DNA from: CATQHD01 sp965202675
Lineage (GTDB): Bacteria; Actinomycetota; Acidimicrobiia; Spongiisociales; Spongiisociaceae
Assembly (NCBI GenBank): GCA_965202675.1
Contig: OZ241842.1
Span: forward strand, 2,046,001 to 2,110,000
DNA length: 64,000 nt
Reading direction: 5' to 3'
Made by a program: the position numbers and the translations under genes. A model generated the notes under the pieces. The model was given only the letters and a program-made list of their open reading frames with translations, searched no databases and was not told where the DNA came from. How positions within the stretch are numbered: the stretch's first letter is position 1; each line of letters begins with the position of its first letter. Shown piece by piece: positions 51,191 to 60,326 of this stretch.

Positions 51191-52660
51191 GTGTCCGTTA
51201 CCGTTACCGAGCTGAGCGACTTCGAACGCCGTCTGACCATCCGGTTTGACGGCGCGCCCTTGCGGGACGCCGAGAACAGGGCGGCCCGCCGCCTTTCCCA
51301 CCAGGTGCATGTCAACGGGTTCCGCCGCGGCAAGGCGCCCCGCCGGATGGTGGAGAATCTGGTGGGGAGGGACCTGATCCGGCATGAAGCCGTCCGTGAG
51401 ATGGTTGACGACCGTTTGCCCGCAACCTTGGACGAGACGGGCCTCGTCCCGGCGGCCAACCCCGAGGTGGAGGAGGTACGGAACGAGGAAGACGCGTTCG
51501 AGGTGGATGTGCGGGTGGCTCTCTGGCCCGCCCTCGAGGCGCCGCCGGAGTACGAAGGGCGCCGCTTCGAGCTGGACGGCGCCTCCGAGGTGGACCCGGC
51601 GGAGGTGGAGCACCATATAGAGCATTACCTGGAGGGCTTCGCCGAGCTGGAGACGGTGGAGCGCCCGGCCCTCGACGGCGACTACGCGGCCATCGACATC
51701 GAAAGCCGGTCCGGCGACCGGGCGCTGGCCGCCTTCTCCGCCGTCGACCTGCTCTACGGGTTGGGTTCCGACGGGTTGCTCGACGGCCTCGACGACAGCC
51801 TGGCCGGGTGCTCGGCCGGCGACGTCGTCGACTTTGCCTCCAGCCTCCGCCGCGCCGGCGACGGTCTGGAGGCCGGGTCTCCGGTGGATGTCCGGGTGGC
51901 GGTCAAGGAGGTCAAGGAGAAGCGGCTGCCCGACCTCGACGATGAATGGGTGAGCGACTTCACCGAGTTCGACACGGTGGAAGAGATGAAGGCCTCGGTG
52001 CGCAACCGGCTGGACGATATCCGAATAACGGGCCTGCAGAACCAGCTCCGCGAGAAGGTGTTCTCCGAGCTGATCGACGAGATCGCCGCGGTCATCCCCG
52101 CCGCCGTGATCGGCTACGAAGCCGAGCGGATATTCAATGGCATGAGGCTCCAGTTCGAGCTGCGCGGCGTCGATGATTTCGACCGGTATCTGGATGAGGC
52201 CGGCCAGGATCGGGAGGCCCTCATGCTGCGGGTGGACCACATGGCCGCCGAAAGGGTGCGCACCAACCTGTTGCTCGACGCAGTGGCCGCCCACGCCGGG
52301 CTGGAGGTCGAAGACCGGGAACTCCAGGCTGCATACGAGGCGGGGGCCGCCGAGACCGGCCGTGAGCCCGGGGAGCTGAAGCAGCGGATAGCCGGCAGCC
52401 GTCTGGAGGCGGCGATGGTGAGTGATATCCTCAGACAGAAGGCGGCCGCCGCCCTGATGCGGGCGGTGGCGCCGGTCGACCGAGACGGCAATGCGCTCGA
52501 CCTCGAGTTCGGAGAGTTCGGAGCGGCCGAGGAAGCCGGCCCCGGGAGGCCGGAGGAAGCGGTTCAAGCCGTGCTCGAACCGGAGGAAGCGCCGCCCGCA
52601 GCGGCCTCGGAGGATATGGTCGTGCAGGCCGTGGTCGAGCGGGAGGACCGGGCGCGGTGA
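51191..52660 (+). CDS. tig: Trigger factor
   Basis: This 489-aa ribosome-bound chaperone has the N-terminal ribosome-binding domain with the signature 'VHVNGFRRGKAPRRMVENLVG' (split near residues 38-58), which matches the GFRxGKxP motif. A diverged PPIase-like middle domain (about residues 150-240) lacks many FKBP landmarks, and a helical C-terminal domain is followed by an acidic tail of about 60 residues. The GTG start at 51191 follows a GGGAGA site. It heads the tig-clpP-clpX-valS group, just after tRNA-His. Confidence 0.92.
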   Translation: MSVTVTELSDFERRLTIRFDGAPLRDAENRAARRLSHQVHVNGFRRGKAPRRMVENLVGRDLIRHEAVREMVDDRLPATLDETGLVPAANPEVEEVRNEEDAFEVDVRVALWPALEAPPEYEGRRFELDGASEVDPAEVEHHIEHYLEGFAELETVERPALDGDYAAIDIESRSGDRALAAFSAVDLLYGLGSDGLLDGLDDSLAGCSAGDVVDFASSLRRAGDGLEAGSPVDVRVAVKEVKEKRLPDLDDEWVSDFTEFDTVEEMKASVRNRLDDIRITGLQNQLREKVFSELIDEIAAVIPAAVIGYEAERIFNGMRLQFELRGVDDFDRYLDEAGQDREALMLRVDHMAAERVRTNLLLDAVAAHAGLEVEDRELQAAYEAGAAETGREPGELKQRIAGSRLEAAMVSDILRQKAAAALMRAVAPVDRDGNALDLEFGEFGAAEEAGPGRPEEAVQAVLEPEEAPPAAASEDMVVQAVVEREDRAR

Positions 52661-52700
52661 CCGAAGGACCGCGAGCAATGTGTACTGGACGGATCTGGAG

Positions 52701-53354
52701 ATGCCCGCAATGGACGTAGACAAGGCCGCCCGGCCCGGCCCCGCCCCCCGCAGCTACCTGGTGCCCACCGTGGTGGAGTCCACCAGCCGGGGGGAGCGGG
52801 CCTTCGACATCTACTCCCGCCTGCTCAAGGACCGGATCATCTTCCTCGGCACCGCCATCGACGATGCGGTGGCCAACCTGGTCATGGCGCAGCTGCTCCA
52901 CCTGGAGTCGGAGGACCCCGACCGGGATGTCAACCTCTACATCAACTCCCCGGGCGGCGAGATCACCAGCCTGTTCGCCATCTACGACACCATCCAGTAC
53001 ATCAAGCCGGACGTGAGCACCGTGTGCATGGGAATGGCGGCTTCGGCGGCGGCGGTGATCCTGGCGGGCGGCGCCGAGGGGAAGCGCTTCGCCCTGCCCC
53101 ACGCCCGGGTGATGCTCCATCAGCCCCACGGCGGGGCGCGCGGCCAGGCCGCCGACATCGAGATACAAGCCCGCCTGATCGTGCAGATGCGGGAGCAGCT
53201 CAACCGGATCCTGGCCGACCACACCGGCCAGGACTACGAGAAGGTGGCCAAGGACACCGACCGCGACTTCTGGATGCTGGCCGCCGAGGCCAAGGACTAC
53301 GGCATAGTCGACGATGTCCTGACCAGCAGGGACCCGGCCTCCGAGGCCGGGTGA
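52701..53354 (+). CDS. clpP: ATP-dependent Clp protease proteolytic subunit
   Basis: This 217-aa serine protease has the catalytic Ser in 'VCMGMAASAAAVILAGGAEG' (about residue 115), His in 'ARVMLHQPHGG', and Asp in the segment after 'DTDRDFWMLAAEAKDYGIVD'. 'LYINSPGGEITSLFAIYDTI' is the family block. ATG at 52701 abuts a GGAG sequence; ATG at 52710 would place that GGAG at better spacing and may be the real start. clpX follows after 21 bases. Confidence 0.96.
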   Translation: MPAMDVDKAARPGPAPRSYLVPTVVESTSRGERAFDIYSRLLKDRIIFLGTAIDDAVANLVMAQLLHLESEDPDRDVNLYINSPGGEITSLFAIYDTIQYIKPDVSTVCMGMAASAAAVILAGGAEGKRFALPHARVMLHQPHGGARGQAADIEIQARLIVQMREQLNRILADHTGQDYEKVAKDTDRDFWMLAAEAKDYGIVDDVLTSRDPASEAG

Positions 53355-53375
53355 ATCCGCGGGAAGCCGGGGAGG

Positions 53376-54653
53376 ATGACCATCAAGTACGGAGAGGGCA
53401 TGGAGCTGCTCAAGTGCAGCTTCTGCGGGCACACCCAGAAGCAGGTGCGCAAGCTCATCGCCGGTCCGGGCGTCTACATATGCGACGAGTGCGTGACCCT
53501 CTGCGTCGAGATCCTCGAAGACGAGCAGGTACACACCCGCTCCGACCGGGCCCCGGAGCTGCCCAAACCCGCCGAGGTGTTCTCGTTCCTCGGCGATTAC
53601 GTGATCGGCCAGACGCGGGCGCGCAAGGCCCTGTCGGTGGCGGTCTACAACCATTACAAGCGGGTGCGCACCGCCTCTCCCCGCAGCGACGACGTGGAGC
53701 TGTCCAAGTCCAACATCCTGCTGATCGGCCCCACCGGATGCGGCAAGACGCTGATGGCCCAGACCCTGGCCCGCATGCTCGAGGTGCCCTTCGCCATCGC
53801 CGACGCCACCGCCCTCACCGAGGCGGGTTACGTGGGCGAGGACGTAGAGAACATCCTGTTGAAGCTGATACAGGCCGCCGATTACGACGTCAAGCAGGCC
53901 GAGCAGGGCATCATCTACATAGACGAGATCGACAAGATCGCCCGCAAGGCCGACAACCCCTCCATCACCCGCGACGTGTCGGGGGAGGGGGTGCAGCAGG
54001 CGCTGCTGAAGATCCTGGAGGGGACGGTGGCCTCGGTGCCCCCCCAGGGAGGCCGCAAGCACCCCCATCAGGAGTTCATCCAGATCGACACCACCGACGT
54101 GCTGTTCATCTGCGGGGGCGCCTTCGCCGGCCTCGAAGACGTGATCGGCCGCCGGGTGGGCAACCGCATCGTCGGGTTCGGGGCCGACATCCGCACCCGC
54201 CTCGACCGGCCCAAGGACGAGCTGATGGCCGAGGTGATCCCGGACGACCTCATCAAATACGGCCTCATCCCGGAGTTCGTCGGCCGCCTGCCGATGGTGG
54301 CCACGGTGGACTCCCTCGACCGGGGCGCCCTGGTCCGCATCCTCCAGGAGCCGCGCAACGCCCTGGTGAAGCAGTACCAACGAATCCTGGAGCTGGACGG
54401 GGTGGAGCTGGTGTTCGAGCCGGACGCCATTTACGCCATCGCCGACCAGGCCATCCTGCGGGGCACGGGCGCCCGCGGGCTGCGGGCGATCATGGAGGAG
54501 GTGCTGCTCGAGACCATGTATGAGCTGCCCTCCCGCTCCGACGTGGGCCGGGTGGTGATCGACCGGCGGGTGGTGGAGGAGCGGGTCAACCCGGCCCTTC
54601 TGCCGCTGCGGGAGCTGCGGGAGATGGAGAAACCCCAAGAGAGGAGCGCGTAG
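53376..54653 (+). CDS. clpX: ATP-dependent Clp protease ATP-binding subunit ClpX
   Basis: This 425-aa AAA+ unfoldase has the N-terminal zinc-binding domain ('LKCSFCGHTQKQVRKLI' and 'YICDECVTLC', four cysteines). Walker A is 'LLIGPTGCGKTLMAQTLARM' (about residue 118), Walker B 'GIIYIDEIDKIARK', the pore loop region 'YVGEDVENILLKL', and 'GTGARGLRAIMEEVLLETMY' the arginine-sensor region. It feeds substrates to ClpP. Start ATG 53376 gives the usual distance to the zinc domain; ATG 53400 is an alternative with a better ribosome site. Confidence 0.97.
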   Translation: MTIKYGEGMELLKCSFCGHTQKQVRKLIAGPGVYICDECVTLCVEILEDEQVHTRSDRAPELPKPAEVFSFLGDYVIGQTRARKALSVAVYNHYKRVRTASPRSDDVELSKSNILLIGPTGCGKTLMAQTLARMLEVPFAIADATALTEAGYVGEDVENILLKLIQAADYDVKQAEQGIIYIDEIDKIARKADNPSITRDVSGEGVQQALLKILEGTVASVPPQGGRKHPHQEFIQIDTTDVLFICGGAFAGLEDVIGRRVGNRIVGFGADIRTRLDRPKDELMAEVIPDDLIKYGLIPEFVGRLPMVATVDSLDRGALVRILQEPRNALVKQYQRILELDGVELVFEPDAIYAIADQAILRGTGARGLRAIMEEVLLETMYELPSRSDVGRVVIDRRVVEERVNPALLPLRELREMEKPQERSA

Positions 54654-54693
54654 TCGGTCCGGTCCGCCGGGATCGGATCCGACAGGCGCGGGG

Positions 54694-57363
54694 ATGGCCG
54701 GGGCGGAGGCGGGCATGGAGGCCGTACCGCCGGGCGGGGGGCTCGACGGCGGCTACGACCACAAGGCGGTCGAGTCCCGCTGGTATCCGATCTGGGAGGA
54801 GTCCGGCGCCTTCCGCCCGGAGATAAACCCCGGCGGCAAGCCCTTCTCCATCGTCATCCCGCCCCCGAACGTAACCGGGGTGCTGCACATCGGCCACGCC
54901 CTCGACCACTCCATCCAGGACGCCATCATCCGGCGCAAGCGCATGCAGGGCCGCGCCGTCCTGTGGCTGCCCGGAACCGACCACGCCGGGATCGCCACCC
55001 AGATGGTGGTGGAGCGGGAGCTGGCCGAGGAGGGGAAAACCCGGTACGAGCTGGGCCGGGAGCGGTTCGTGGAGCAGGTCTGGAGCTGGAAGGCCCGCTC
55101 GGGCGGGGCCATCACCCAGCAGATGCGGGCGCTGGGGGATTCGTGCGACTGGACCAGGGAGCGCTTCACCCTCGACGACCAGCTGTCCGCCGCGGTGCGC
55201 GAGGTGTTCGTGAGCCTGTACGAGAAGGGCCTCATCTACCGGGGCTACCGGATCATCAACTGGTCGCCGGGGTTGATGACCGCCATCTCCGACATCGAGG
55301 TGGAGTACGAGGAAGTGGAAGGCCGGATGGTCCACATCACCTACCCGTTCGCCGAGGGGGGCGCGGACGGGCGGGAGGGGGTGACGGTGGCCACCACCCG
55401 CGCCGAGACCATGCTGGGCGACACCGGGGTGGCGGTCCATCCCGAAGACGAGCGCTACCGCCATCTGGTGGGGCGGACGGTGCGCCTGCCCCTGATGGAC
55501 CGCCTCATCCCGATCGTGGCCGACGAGGCGGTCGATCCCTCCTTCGGCACCGGGGCGGTGAAGGTAACGCCCGCCCACGATCCGCTCGACTTCGAGATCG
55601 CCGGGCGGGCCGGACTGCCCCCCGTGCAGGTCATCGGGGAGGACGGGCGCATGACCGCCGCGGCCGGTTCCTTCGCCGGCCTGGACCGCTTCGAAGCCCG
55701 CGAGCAGGTGATAGACGCCCTGCGGAAGCAGGGTTGCCTGGATCGGATCGAGGAGCACCGCCACTCCGTGGGGCACTGCTCTCGGAGCGGGGCGGCGGTG
55801 GAGCCGCTGCTGTCCCACCAGTGGTTCGTGCGGGTGGCCGACCTGATCGGGCCGGCGGTGGAGGCGGTGCGCAGCGACGCGGCCCGCTTCGTTCCCAAGC
55901 GGTGGGAGAAAAATTACTTTCATTGGATGGAGAACCTGCATGACTGGTGCGTCAGCCGCCAGCTGTGGTGGGGCCACCGCATCCCGGCCTGGTACTGCGA
56001 CATCGACGGGGCGGTGATGGTGGCCCGGGAGCGGCCGGCGGGGTGCAGCGAGTGCGGTTCGGAGGAGCTGAGGGCCGACGAGGACGTGCTGGACACCTGG
56101 TTCAGCTCGGCGCTGTGGCCCTTCTCGACGCTGGGCTGGCCGGACGACGCCTCCGACCTGCGGCGCTTCTACCCGACCGATGTGCTGGTTACCGGCTACG
56201 ACATCATCTTCTTCTGGGTGGCGCGCATGCTGAAGATGGGAATGGAGTTCGCGGGCGAAGCCCCCTTCCGGGAGATAGTCATCCACGGGCTGGTGCGGGC
56301 TTCGGACGGGCGGAAGATGTCCAAGTCGCTCAACAACATCGTGGACCCCATGGAGATGATCGACCTCTACGGCGCCGACGCCCTGCGCCTGAGCCTGCTC
56401 CGGTCGGCGTCGCCCGGCCACGACGTGCCCTTCGACGTGCAGTGGGTGGACGCCGCCCGGCGGTTCGGCAACAAGCTGTGGAACGCCGTCCGCTTCGCCC
56501 TGATGCATCTGGCGCCGGGGTCGGTTCCGGCGGCGGGCGGCTATCCGGACGATCCGGGGCCGGTGGACCGGTGGATACTGTCCCGCCTGGCGGAGACGGC
56601 GGCCCGGGTGGACGAGCTCTTCGACCGCCACCGGCTGTCCGACGGGTTCTCCCTGCTGTATTCGTTCGCCTGGTCCGAGGTGTTCGACTGGTATCTGGAG
56701 ATGTCCAAGCCCACCCTGGCGGCGGGGGGGCCGGAGGCGGAGGCCGCCCGGCGGACGCTGGGGGCGGTGCTGCGGGACCTGCTGGCCTTCTTCCACCCGG
56801 CCATGCCGTTCCTGACCGAGGAGCTGTACAGTCATCTGGTGGGGGAGGGGCTGCTGATCCTGGCGCCGTGGCCCGCGCCGCCCTCCTATGAGGCGCCCGC
56901 CGGGATCGGGGCGCTTCAGGAGCTGGTGGCGGGGGTGCGGGGGTTCCGCGCCGCCCACGGCCTTGCGGCCCGCCGGGGGCTGGAGGCGGTGGTGCATGAT
57001 CCGGAAGGGTTGTGGGAAGAGTGGTGGGGGCCGCAGCTGGCCGCCCTGGCAGGCGCGGCGGCGGAGACGGCCGATGCGCCGCCGGAGGCAGGGGAGGGTT
57101 ACTCGCGGGCGGCGGCCGGTCCGGTACAGGCTTTCATCCGGCTGGAAGGGGTGATCGACCTAGAGGCGGAGCGGGGGCGGATCCTGGGGCGCATCGACAA
57201 AGCCCGCCGCGTCCTGGAGAAGTCGGAGCGGAAACTGGCCAACCCGGCCTTCCTGGAGCGCGCCCCCGCCGAGGTGGTGTCCAAGGAGGAACAGAAGGCG
57301 GCCGAGGCGAGGAAGCTCCTGGGGGTGCTGGGGGCCCAGCTGGAAGAGCTGGGTTCGGGGTAG
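54694..57363 (+). CDS. valS: Valyl-tRNA synthetase
   Basis: This 889-aa class I synthetase charges tRNA-Val. The HIGH motif is 'PNVTGVLHIGHALDHSIQDA' (about residues 58-77) and the KMSKS motif is 'ASDGRKMSKSLNNIVDP'. A CP1 editing domain lies between (TTRAETMLGDTGVAVHPED). The C-terminal 70 residues form the valine-specific coiled coil (ERGRILGRIDKARRVLEKSE). Zinc-like cysteines appear in 'GCSECGSEEL'. The ATG at 54694 is 40 bases after clpX; ATG at 54715 has a better ribosome site. Confidence 0.97.
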   Translation: MAGAEAGMEAVPPGGGLDGGYDHKAVESRWYPIWEESGAFRPEINPGGKPFSIVIPPPNVTGVLHIGHALDHSIQDAIIRRKRMQGRAVLWLPGTDHAGIATQMVVERELAEEGKTRYELGRERFVEQVWSWKARSGGAITQQMRALGDSCDWTRERFTLDDQLSAAVREVFVSLYEKGLIYRGYRIINWSPGLMTAISDIEVEYEEVEGRMVHITYPFAEGGADGREGVTVATTRAETMLGDTGVAVHPEDERYRHLVGRTVRLPLMDRLIPIVADEAVDPSFGTGAVKVTPAHDPLDFEIAGRAGLPPVQVIGEDGRMTAAAGSFAGLDRFEAREQVIDALRKQGCLDRIEEHRHSVGHCSRSGAAVEPLLSHQWFVRVADLIGPAVEAVRSDAARFVPKRWEKNYFHWMENLHDWCVSRQLWWGHRIPAWYCDIDGAVMVARERPAGCSECGSEELRADEDVLDTWFSSALWPFSTLGWPDDASDLRRFYPTDVLVTGYDIIFFWVARMLKMGMEFAGEAPFREIVIHGLVRASDGRKMSKSLNNIVDPMEMIDLYGADALRLSLLRSASPGHDVPFDVQWVDAARRFGNKLWNAVRFALMHLAPGSVPAAGGYPDDPGPVDRWILSRLAETAARVDELFDRHRLSDGFSLLYSFAWSEVFDWYLEMSKPTLAAGGPEAEAARRTLGAVLRDLLAFFHPAMPFLTEELYSHLVGEGLLILAPWPAPPSYEAPAGIGALQELVAGVRGFRAAHGLAARRGLEAVVHDPEGLWEEWWGPQLAALAGAAAETADAPPEAGEGYSRAAAGPVQAFIRLEGVIDLEAERGRILGRIDKARRVLEKSERKLANPAFLERAPAEVVSKEEQKAAEARKLLGVLGAQLEELGSG

Positions 57364-57413
57364 CGGCCCGCGGAGCTGCTTCTCGGTTTCCCCCGGCTTC
57401 TCTGTTTCCTCGG

Positions 57414-57758
57414 CTACCCGGCGGGTTGGGCGGCGGCCGGGGCGGCGGCGGATTTGATCCAGTCGGCCAGGTGCGCCTCGGGTATCCCGGTCTTGGCGGC
57501 CAGCTCGGCGGCGTCGGCCTCTACCAGCAGGGCGGCCGTTCCCGCCCCGGCGGTTTCGAGGAGCAGGGCGTCGGCGTTGCCGATCCCTTCTATCGAGGTC
57601 AGGTCACCCTCGTAGACGGCGGCGGAGGCCGGTTCGGGCGCCGGACGGGGGGCTTCCGGCTCCCGGTTCATGGTGACCGCCACCACCCGGTTGCGGAACA
57701 GCCATCCCACCGCCCCGATCCCCCCCAGGAAAGCGAATATCTTCAGCAGCCGCTTCAT
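57414..57758 (-). CDS. Small membrane-anchored protein with helix-hairpin-helix-like domain
   Basis: This 114-aa protein has a membrane helix at residues 4-20 (LLKIFAFLGGIGAVGWL), a short Pro/Glu linker, and a domain starting 'LTSIEGIGNADALLLETAG' followed by 'ELAAKTGIPEAHLADWIKSA'. The 'IEGIGxxxAxxLxxAG' pattern is that of DUF4332/HhH domains, which often bind DNA or act in protein contacts. A membrane-tethered HhH domain is unusual. It converges with valS and diverges from the LLM oxidoreductase. Confidence 0.65.
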   Translation of the reverse strand: MKRLLKIFAFLGGIGAVGWLFRNRVVAVTMNREPEAPRPAPEPASAAVYEGDLTSIEGIGNADALLLETAGAGTAALLVEADAAELAAKTGIPEAHLADWIKSAAAPAAAQPAG

Positions 57759-57903
57759 TGCCCTACCTCGTTCCTCCTGTCCCGCTGTTGGTCTGTCTCG
57801 TCCGGCCGGCCCCGAACTCTACCGGCGCCGCGCCGCGTCCCGAATGCTACCCGCCGCAGGCCGGTATCCTCGCCGGCAGTTCACGGCGCCGGGAGGCAAG
57901 AAG

Positions 57904-58923
57904 ATGAAGTTCGATCATCATCTGCCCGCCGCCCCCCTCGGAGAGGTGCCGGGCCGGGCGGAATGGGCGCAGCGGATCGGCTGCGACGGGGTTTTCAGCG
58001 CCGACACCGCCCGCGAGCCCTTCCTGCCCGTCGCCCTGGCCGCCTCCGCCGCCCCCGGCCTGGACTTCGGGACGGCCATAGCGGCGGCGTTCGCCCGGTC
58101 CCCGATGGTGGCGGCGCAGACCGCCTGGGCGCTGGCCGAGCTCACCGGGGGCCGCTTCCTGCTGGGGCTCGGCTCGCAGATAAAAGCCCACGTCGAGCGG
58201 CGTTTCGCCATGCCCTGGGGTGCGCCCGCCGACCGTCTGGCCGAGTACATCGGGGCGCTGCGGGCTATATGGGAGGCGTGGCAGACCGGCGGGCGGCTGC
58301 GTTTCCGGGGTGGCTTCTATTCCCACACGCTGATGACCCCCTTCTTCGACCCCGGTCCGATCGAGCACCCGGACATACCGATCTACATAGCCGGAGTCGG
58401 GCCGCGCATGTCCCGCCTGGCGGGCGAGATGTGCGACGGCTTCCACGTCCATCCTTTCCACACCGTCCGCTTCCTGCGGGAAGCAACCCTGCCCGCCATG
58501 GCCGAGGGCGCCGCCCGCGCCGGGCGTCCGCTCGACCGGATCGAGCTGGCGTCGACGGTGTTCGTGATCACCGGCCGCGACGAGGCGGAGCTGACGGACA
58601 TGCGGCGGCGGGTAAGGCAACAGATCGCCTTCTACGCCTCCACCCCCGCCTACCGGAGGGTGCTGGAAGTCCACGGCTGGGAGTTCGGCCCCCGGCTCAC
58701 CGCCCTCTCCAAGCGGGGCGAATGGACAGAGATGGGCAAGGCCGTCCCCGACGAGGCAGTAGCCGAGATAGCCGTAGAAGCCCCCCTCGACCGGCTCGGC
58801 GAAGCAGTACGCGACCGATACGCCGGCCTCCTGGACCGAATCGGTTTCTACGGCCTGGGGCCAGGAACCCCCGATATGACCGACGCCGAGTGGACAACCC
58901 TGGTCAAGGCAGTCCGAGGCTGA
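57904..58923 (+). CDS. F420-dependent LLM-class oxidoreductase
   Basis: This 339-aa TIM-barrel enzyme of the luciferase-like group uses coenzyme F420 or FMN. Visible are 'EWAQRIGCDGVFSADTAREP', 'FGTAIAAAFARSPMVAAQTA' (about residues 57-76), 'FLLGLGSQIKAHVERRFAM', 'IYIAGVGPRMSRLAGEMCDG' and 'GFYGLGPGTPDMTDAEW' at the C-terminus. These match the TIGR03617-type actinobacterial family, whose substrates are unknown. The ATG has a GGGAGGCAAGA leader. No partner gene is adjacent. Confidence 0.85.
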   Translation: MKFDHHLPAAPLGEVPGRAEWAQRIGCDGVFSADTAREPFLPVALAASAAPGLDFGTAIAAAFARSPMVAAQTAWALAELTGGRFLLGLGSQIKAHVERRFAMPWGAPADRLAEYIGALRAIWEAWQTGGRLRFRGGFYSHTLMTPFFDPGPIEHPDIPIYIAGVGPRMSRLAGEMCDGFHVHPFHTVRFLREATLPAMAEGAARAGRPLDRIELASTVFVITGRDEAELTDMRRRVRQQIAFYASTPAYRRVLEVHGWEFGPRLTALSKRGEWTEMGKAVPDEAVAEIAVEAPLDRLGEAVRDRYAGLLDRIGFYGLGPGTPDMTDAEWTTLVKAVRG

Positions 58924-59346
58924 AGCCCGAAGGCCGAGCCGGACACGCCGAGCGGCAGGGCGGGTTGCGCCTTCTCTTCCGTCCCGCATGGTCAAATCAC
59001 GGAATGACAAAAAAATCCGCCGGATCCGCCTACAAGGGTATTGACTATGTCGCACCGATGCTGTATTAATGGAAGAGCTGCAAGCACCTCCGGTCCGCAG
59101 CCGGCGCAGACCGGGACAGGGATCATCCTCCGAACGCGATCCTCCGGGGTACTGACCGACCGCGTCCGGGAAACAGGTGGTGGTGGCGGGGGCCGGGCCC
59201 GCGAAGCGGGGAGCGGCGGTGGCGTTTTTCGCGTTCTTGCCGGGTCAGGGGAGGTGGGATAGGTGCTTGAACAGGGGGTTCGCGGGAAAAGGGTTTGGGC
59301 TTACGCGGTGGTTTGTGTCTTTCTCCGTAAATACGACCGGCGGTAG
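58924..59346. other. Gene-poor spacer between the LLM oxidoreductase and the defence locus
   Basis: No open frame here has family-like content. The segment contains an A-rich patch near 59009 and one good promoter sequence (59041-59069). Base composition begins to fall relative to the left side, marking the edge of the acquired region. Confidence 0.5.
59041..59069 (+). promoter_or_regulatory. Orphan consensus-like promoter
   Basis: TTGACT (59041-59046) and TATTAA (59064-59069) are separated by 17 bases. Downstream on this strand only a 28-codon open frame (from 59069) is seen, and it overlaps the -10 box. The promoter may belong to a lost gene or drive a small RNA. Confidence 0.45.
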
Positions 59347-59537
59347 GAAGTCAGGCCCTCGGCCTGTTTGATGACCGTATCGGTTGCCTTCTCCTGCTTG
59401 TCGGGCAGGTACCCGTGCTCCGCGGAAGCCTCTTGACCGCGATGCGCCGCCGGGCGCGCACATCTTCGCGCCGGGTCCAGTCGATGCCGGTGTTGTAGCG
59501 CACCGTCTCCACCAGCTCGCGGCGATCATGATCAGTC
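59347..59537 (-). pseudogene. Decayed copy of the hsdR 3' end
   Basis: About 190 bases resemble the last part of the hsdR gene at 61752-61943 with roughly 85% identity by eye. The encoded stretch 'RRELVETVRYNTGIDWTRRE' matches the intact 'ARELVETVRSNTGIDWTRRE'. 'DVRARRRIAVKRL' follows, after which a small deletion shifts the frame and the last 25 residues ('PDK-EKA.DTVI-QAE') are read in another frame. Only this C-terminal piece exists. It lies in the same orientation as hsdR, 2.4 kb away. Confidence 0.85.
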
Positions 59538-59717
59538 ATCCCGCAGGTTTTCCCAATTGCTCTCATAATCAGGCACCTCGGTTCTACTCATGATGGATAA
59601 TACCTCTAGCCAGCTGCCAATCAAGAGACGCATTCTATACATGCTTGTACTCGGCGGCGTCCATGGTCCTCCGCAGGCTGTCCGCCATCTTCCAAAGCTC
59701 AATCTCATACCCCGTGA

Positions 59718-60326
59718 TTAGCTTTCATTGTTTGACCTAGTCTGTTGATCTAACTGCTCAAGAAATCGTTTGGCGTATGGAGATGCCTGCTTGATCTTAT
59801 CCGGGTTGAGAGTTGCTAGAATATTAAAGCTGTGTGAGCCTTTGCTGTAAGAGCCCTTCTTGGTATTACGAGTTGCTTGACGGAGTTTATCCAGGACATC
59901 ATCTTTAGGCACTATCTCGACATTATTGTATTGCGGTATTGCATCTGCCCGAAAACCTTGACCGTAGTATTCCTGCAATGCTTCTTTGTCGGCTAGAAAC
60001 CATGATTCCATTATCAGCACCATCATATGGCATTGTTCCTCGGTGGCATTGCTGGGCTTTGACCATCCATCCCGCTTGTTCAAATGTTGCCAAGGTTTAT
60101 CTCCTGCTTTGATCGAATCTTCGGCATCCACAAGCAAAATACAAAGTTTGTTATCCTCATGAGCAGTTTTGAATTTGTCATAAGCATTATCACGGCTGCC
60201 GCAAGCCATTATTCTTGGCATTCTCTCTTCAAATCCTGCCCTTTTTATGAACTCTGTAAAACCCTTACGGCATTTTGGTTTGAGTGAACCTTCGCCGCCT
60301 CCTTCCACATATATTGTGATGCTCAC
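59718..60326 (-). CDS. DUF4276 protein (TOPRIM-like nuclease candidate) of a two-gene defence cassette
   Basis: This 202-aa protein matches DUF4276. It opens 'ITIYVEGGGEGSLKPKCRKG', with a glutamate at residue 8. The acidic 'CILLVDAEDSI' follows, then the family hallmark 'HMMVLIMESWFLADKEALQE' (about residues 99-118). A Glu plus a D-x-x-D type pair suits a TOPRIM-like metal site, as in RloB and OLD-type nucleases, but catalysis is inferred. The GTG start overlaps the ATPase stop (GTGA), so the two are made together. The gene is strikingly AT-rich for this genome (by eye 40-45% G+C). Confidence 0.8.
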   Translation of the reverse strand: MSITIYVEGGGEGSLKPKCRKGFTEFIKRAGFEERMPRIMACGSRDNAYDKFKTAHEDNKLCILLVDAEDSIKAGDKPWQHLNKRDGWSKPSNATEEQCHMMVLIMESWFLADKEALQEYYGQGFRADAIPQYNNVEIVPKDDVLDKLRQATRNTKKGSYSKGSHSFNILATLNPDKIKQASPYAKRFLEQLDQQTRSNNES

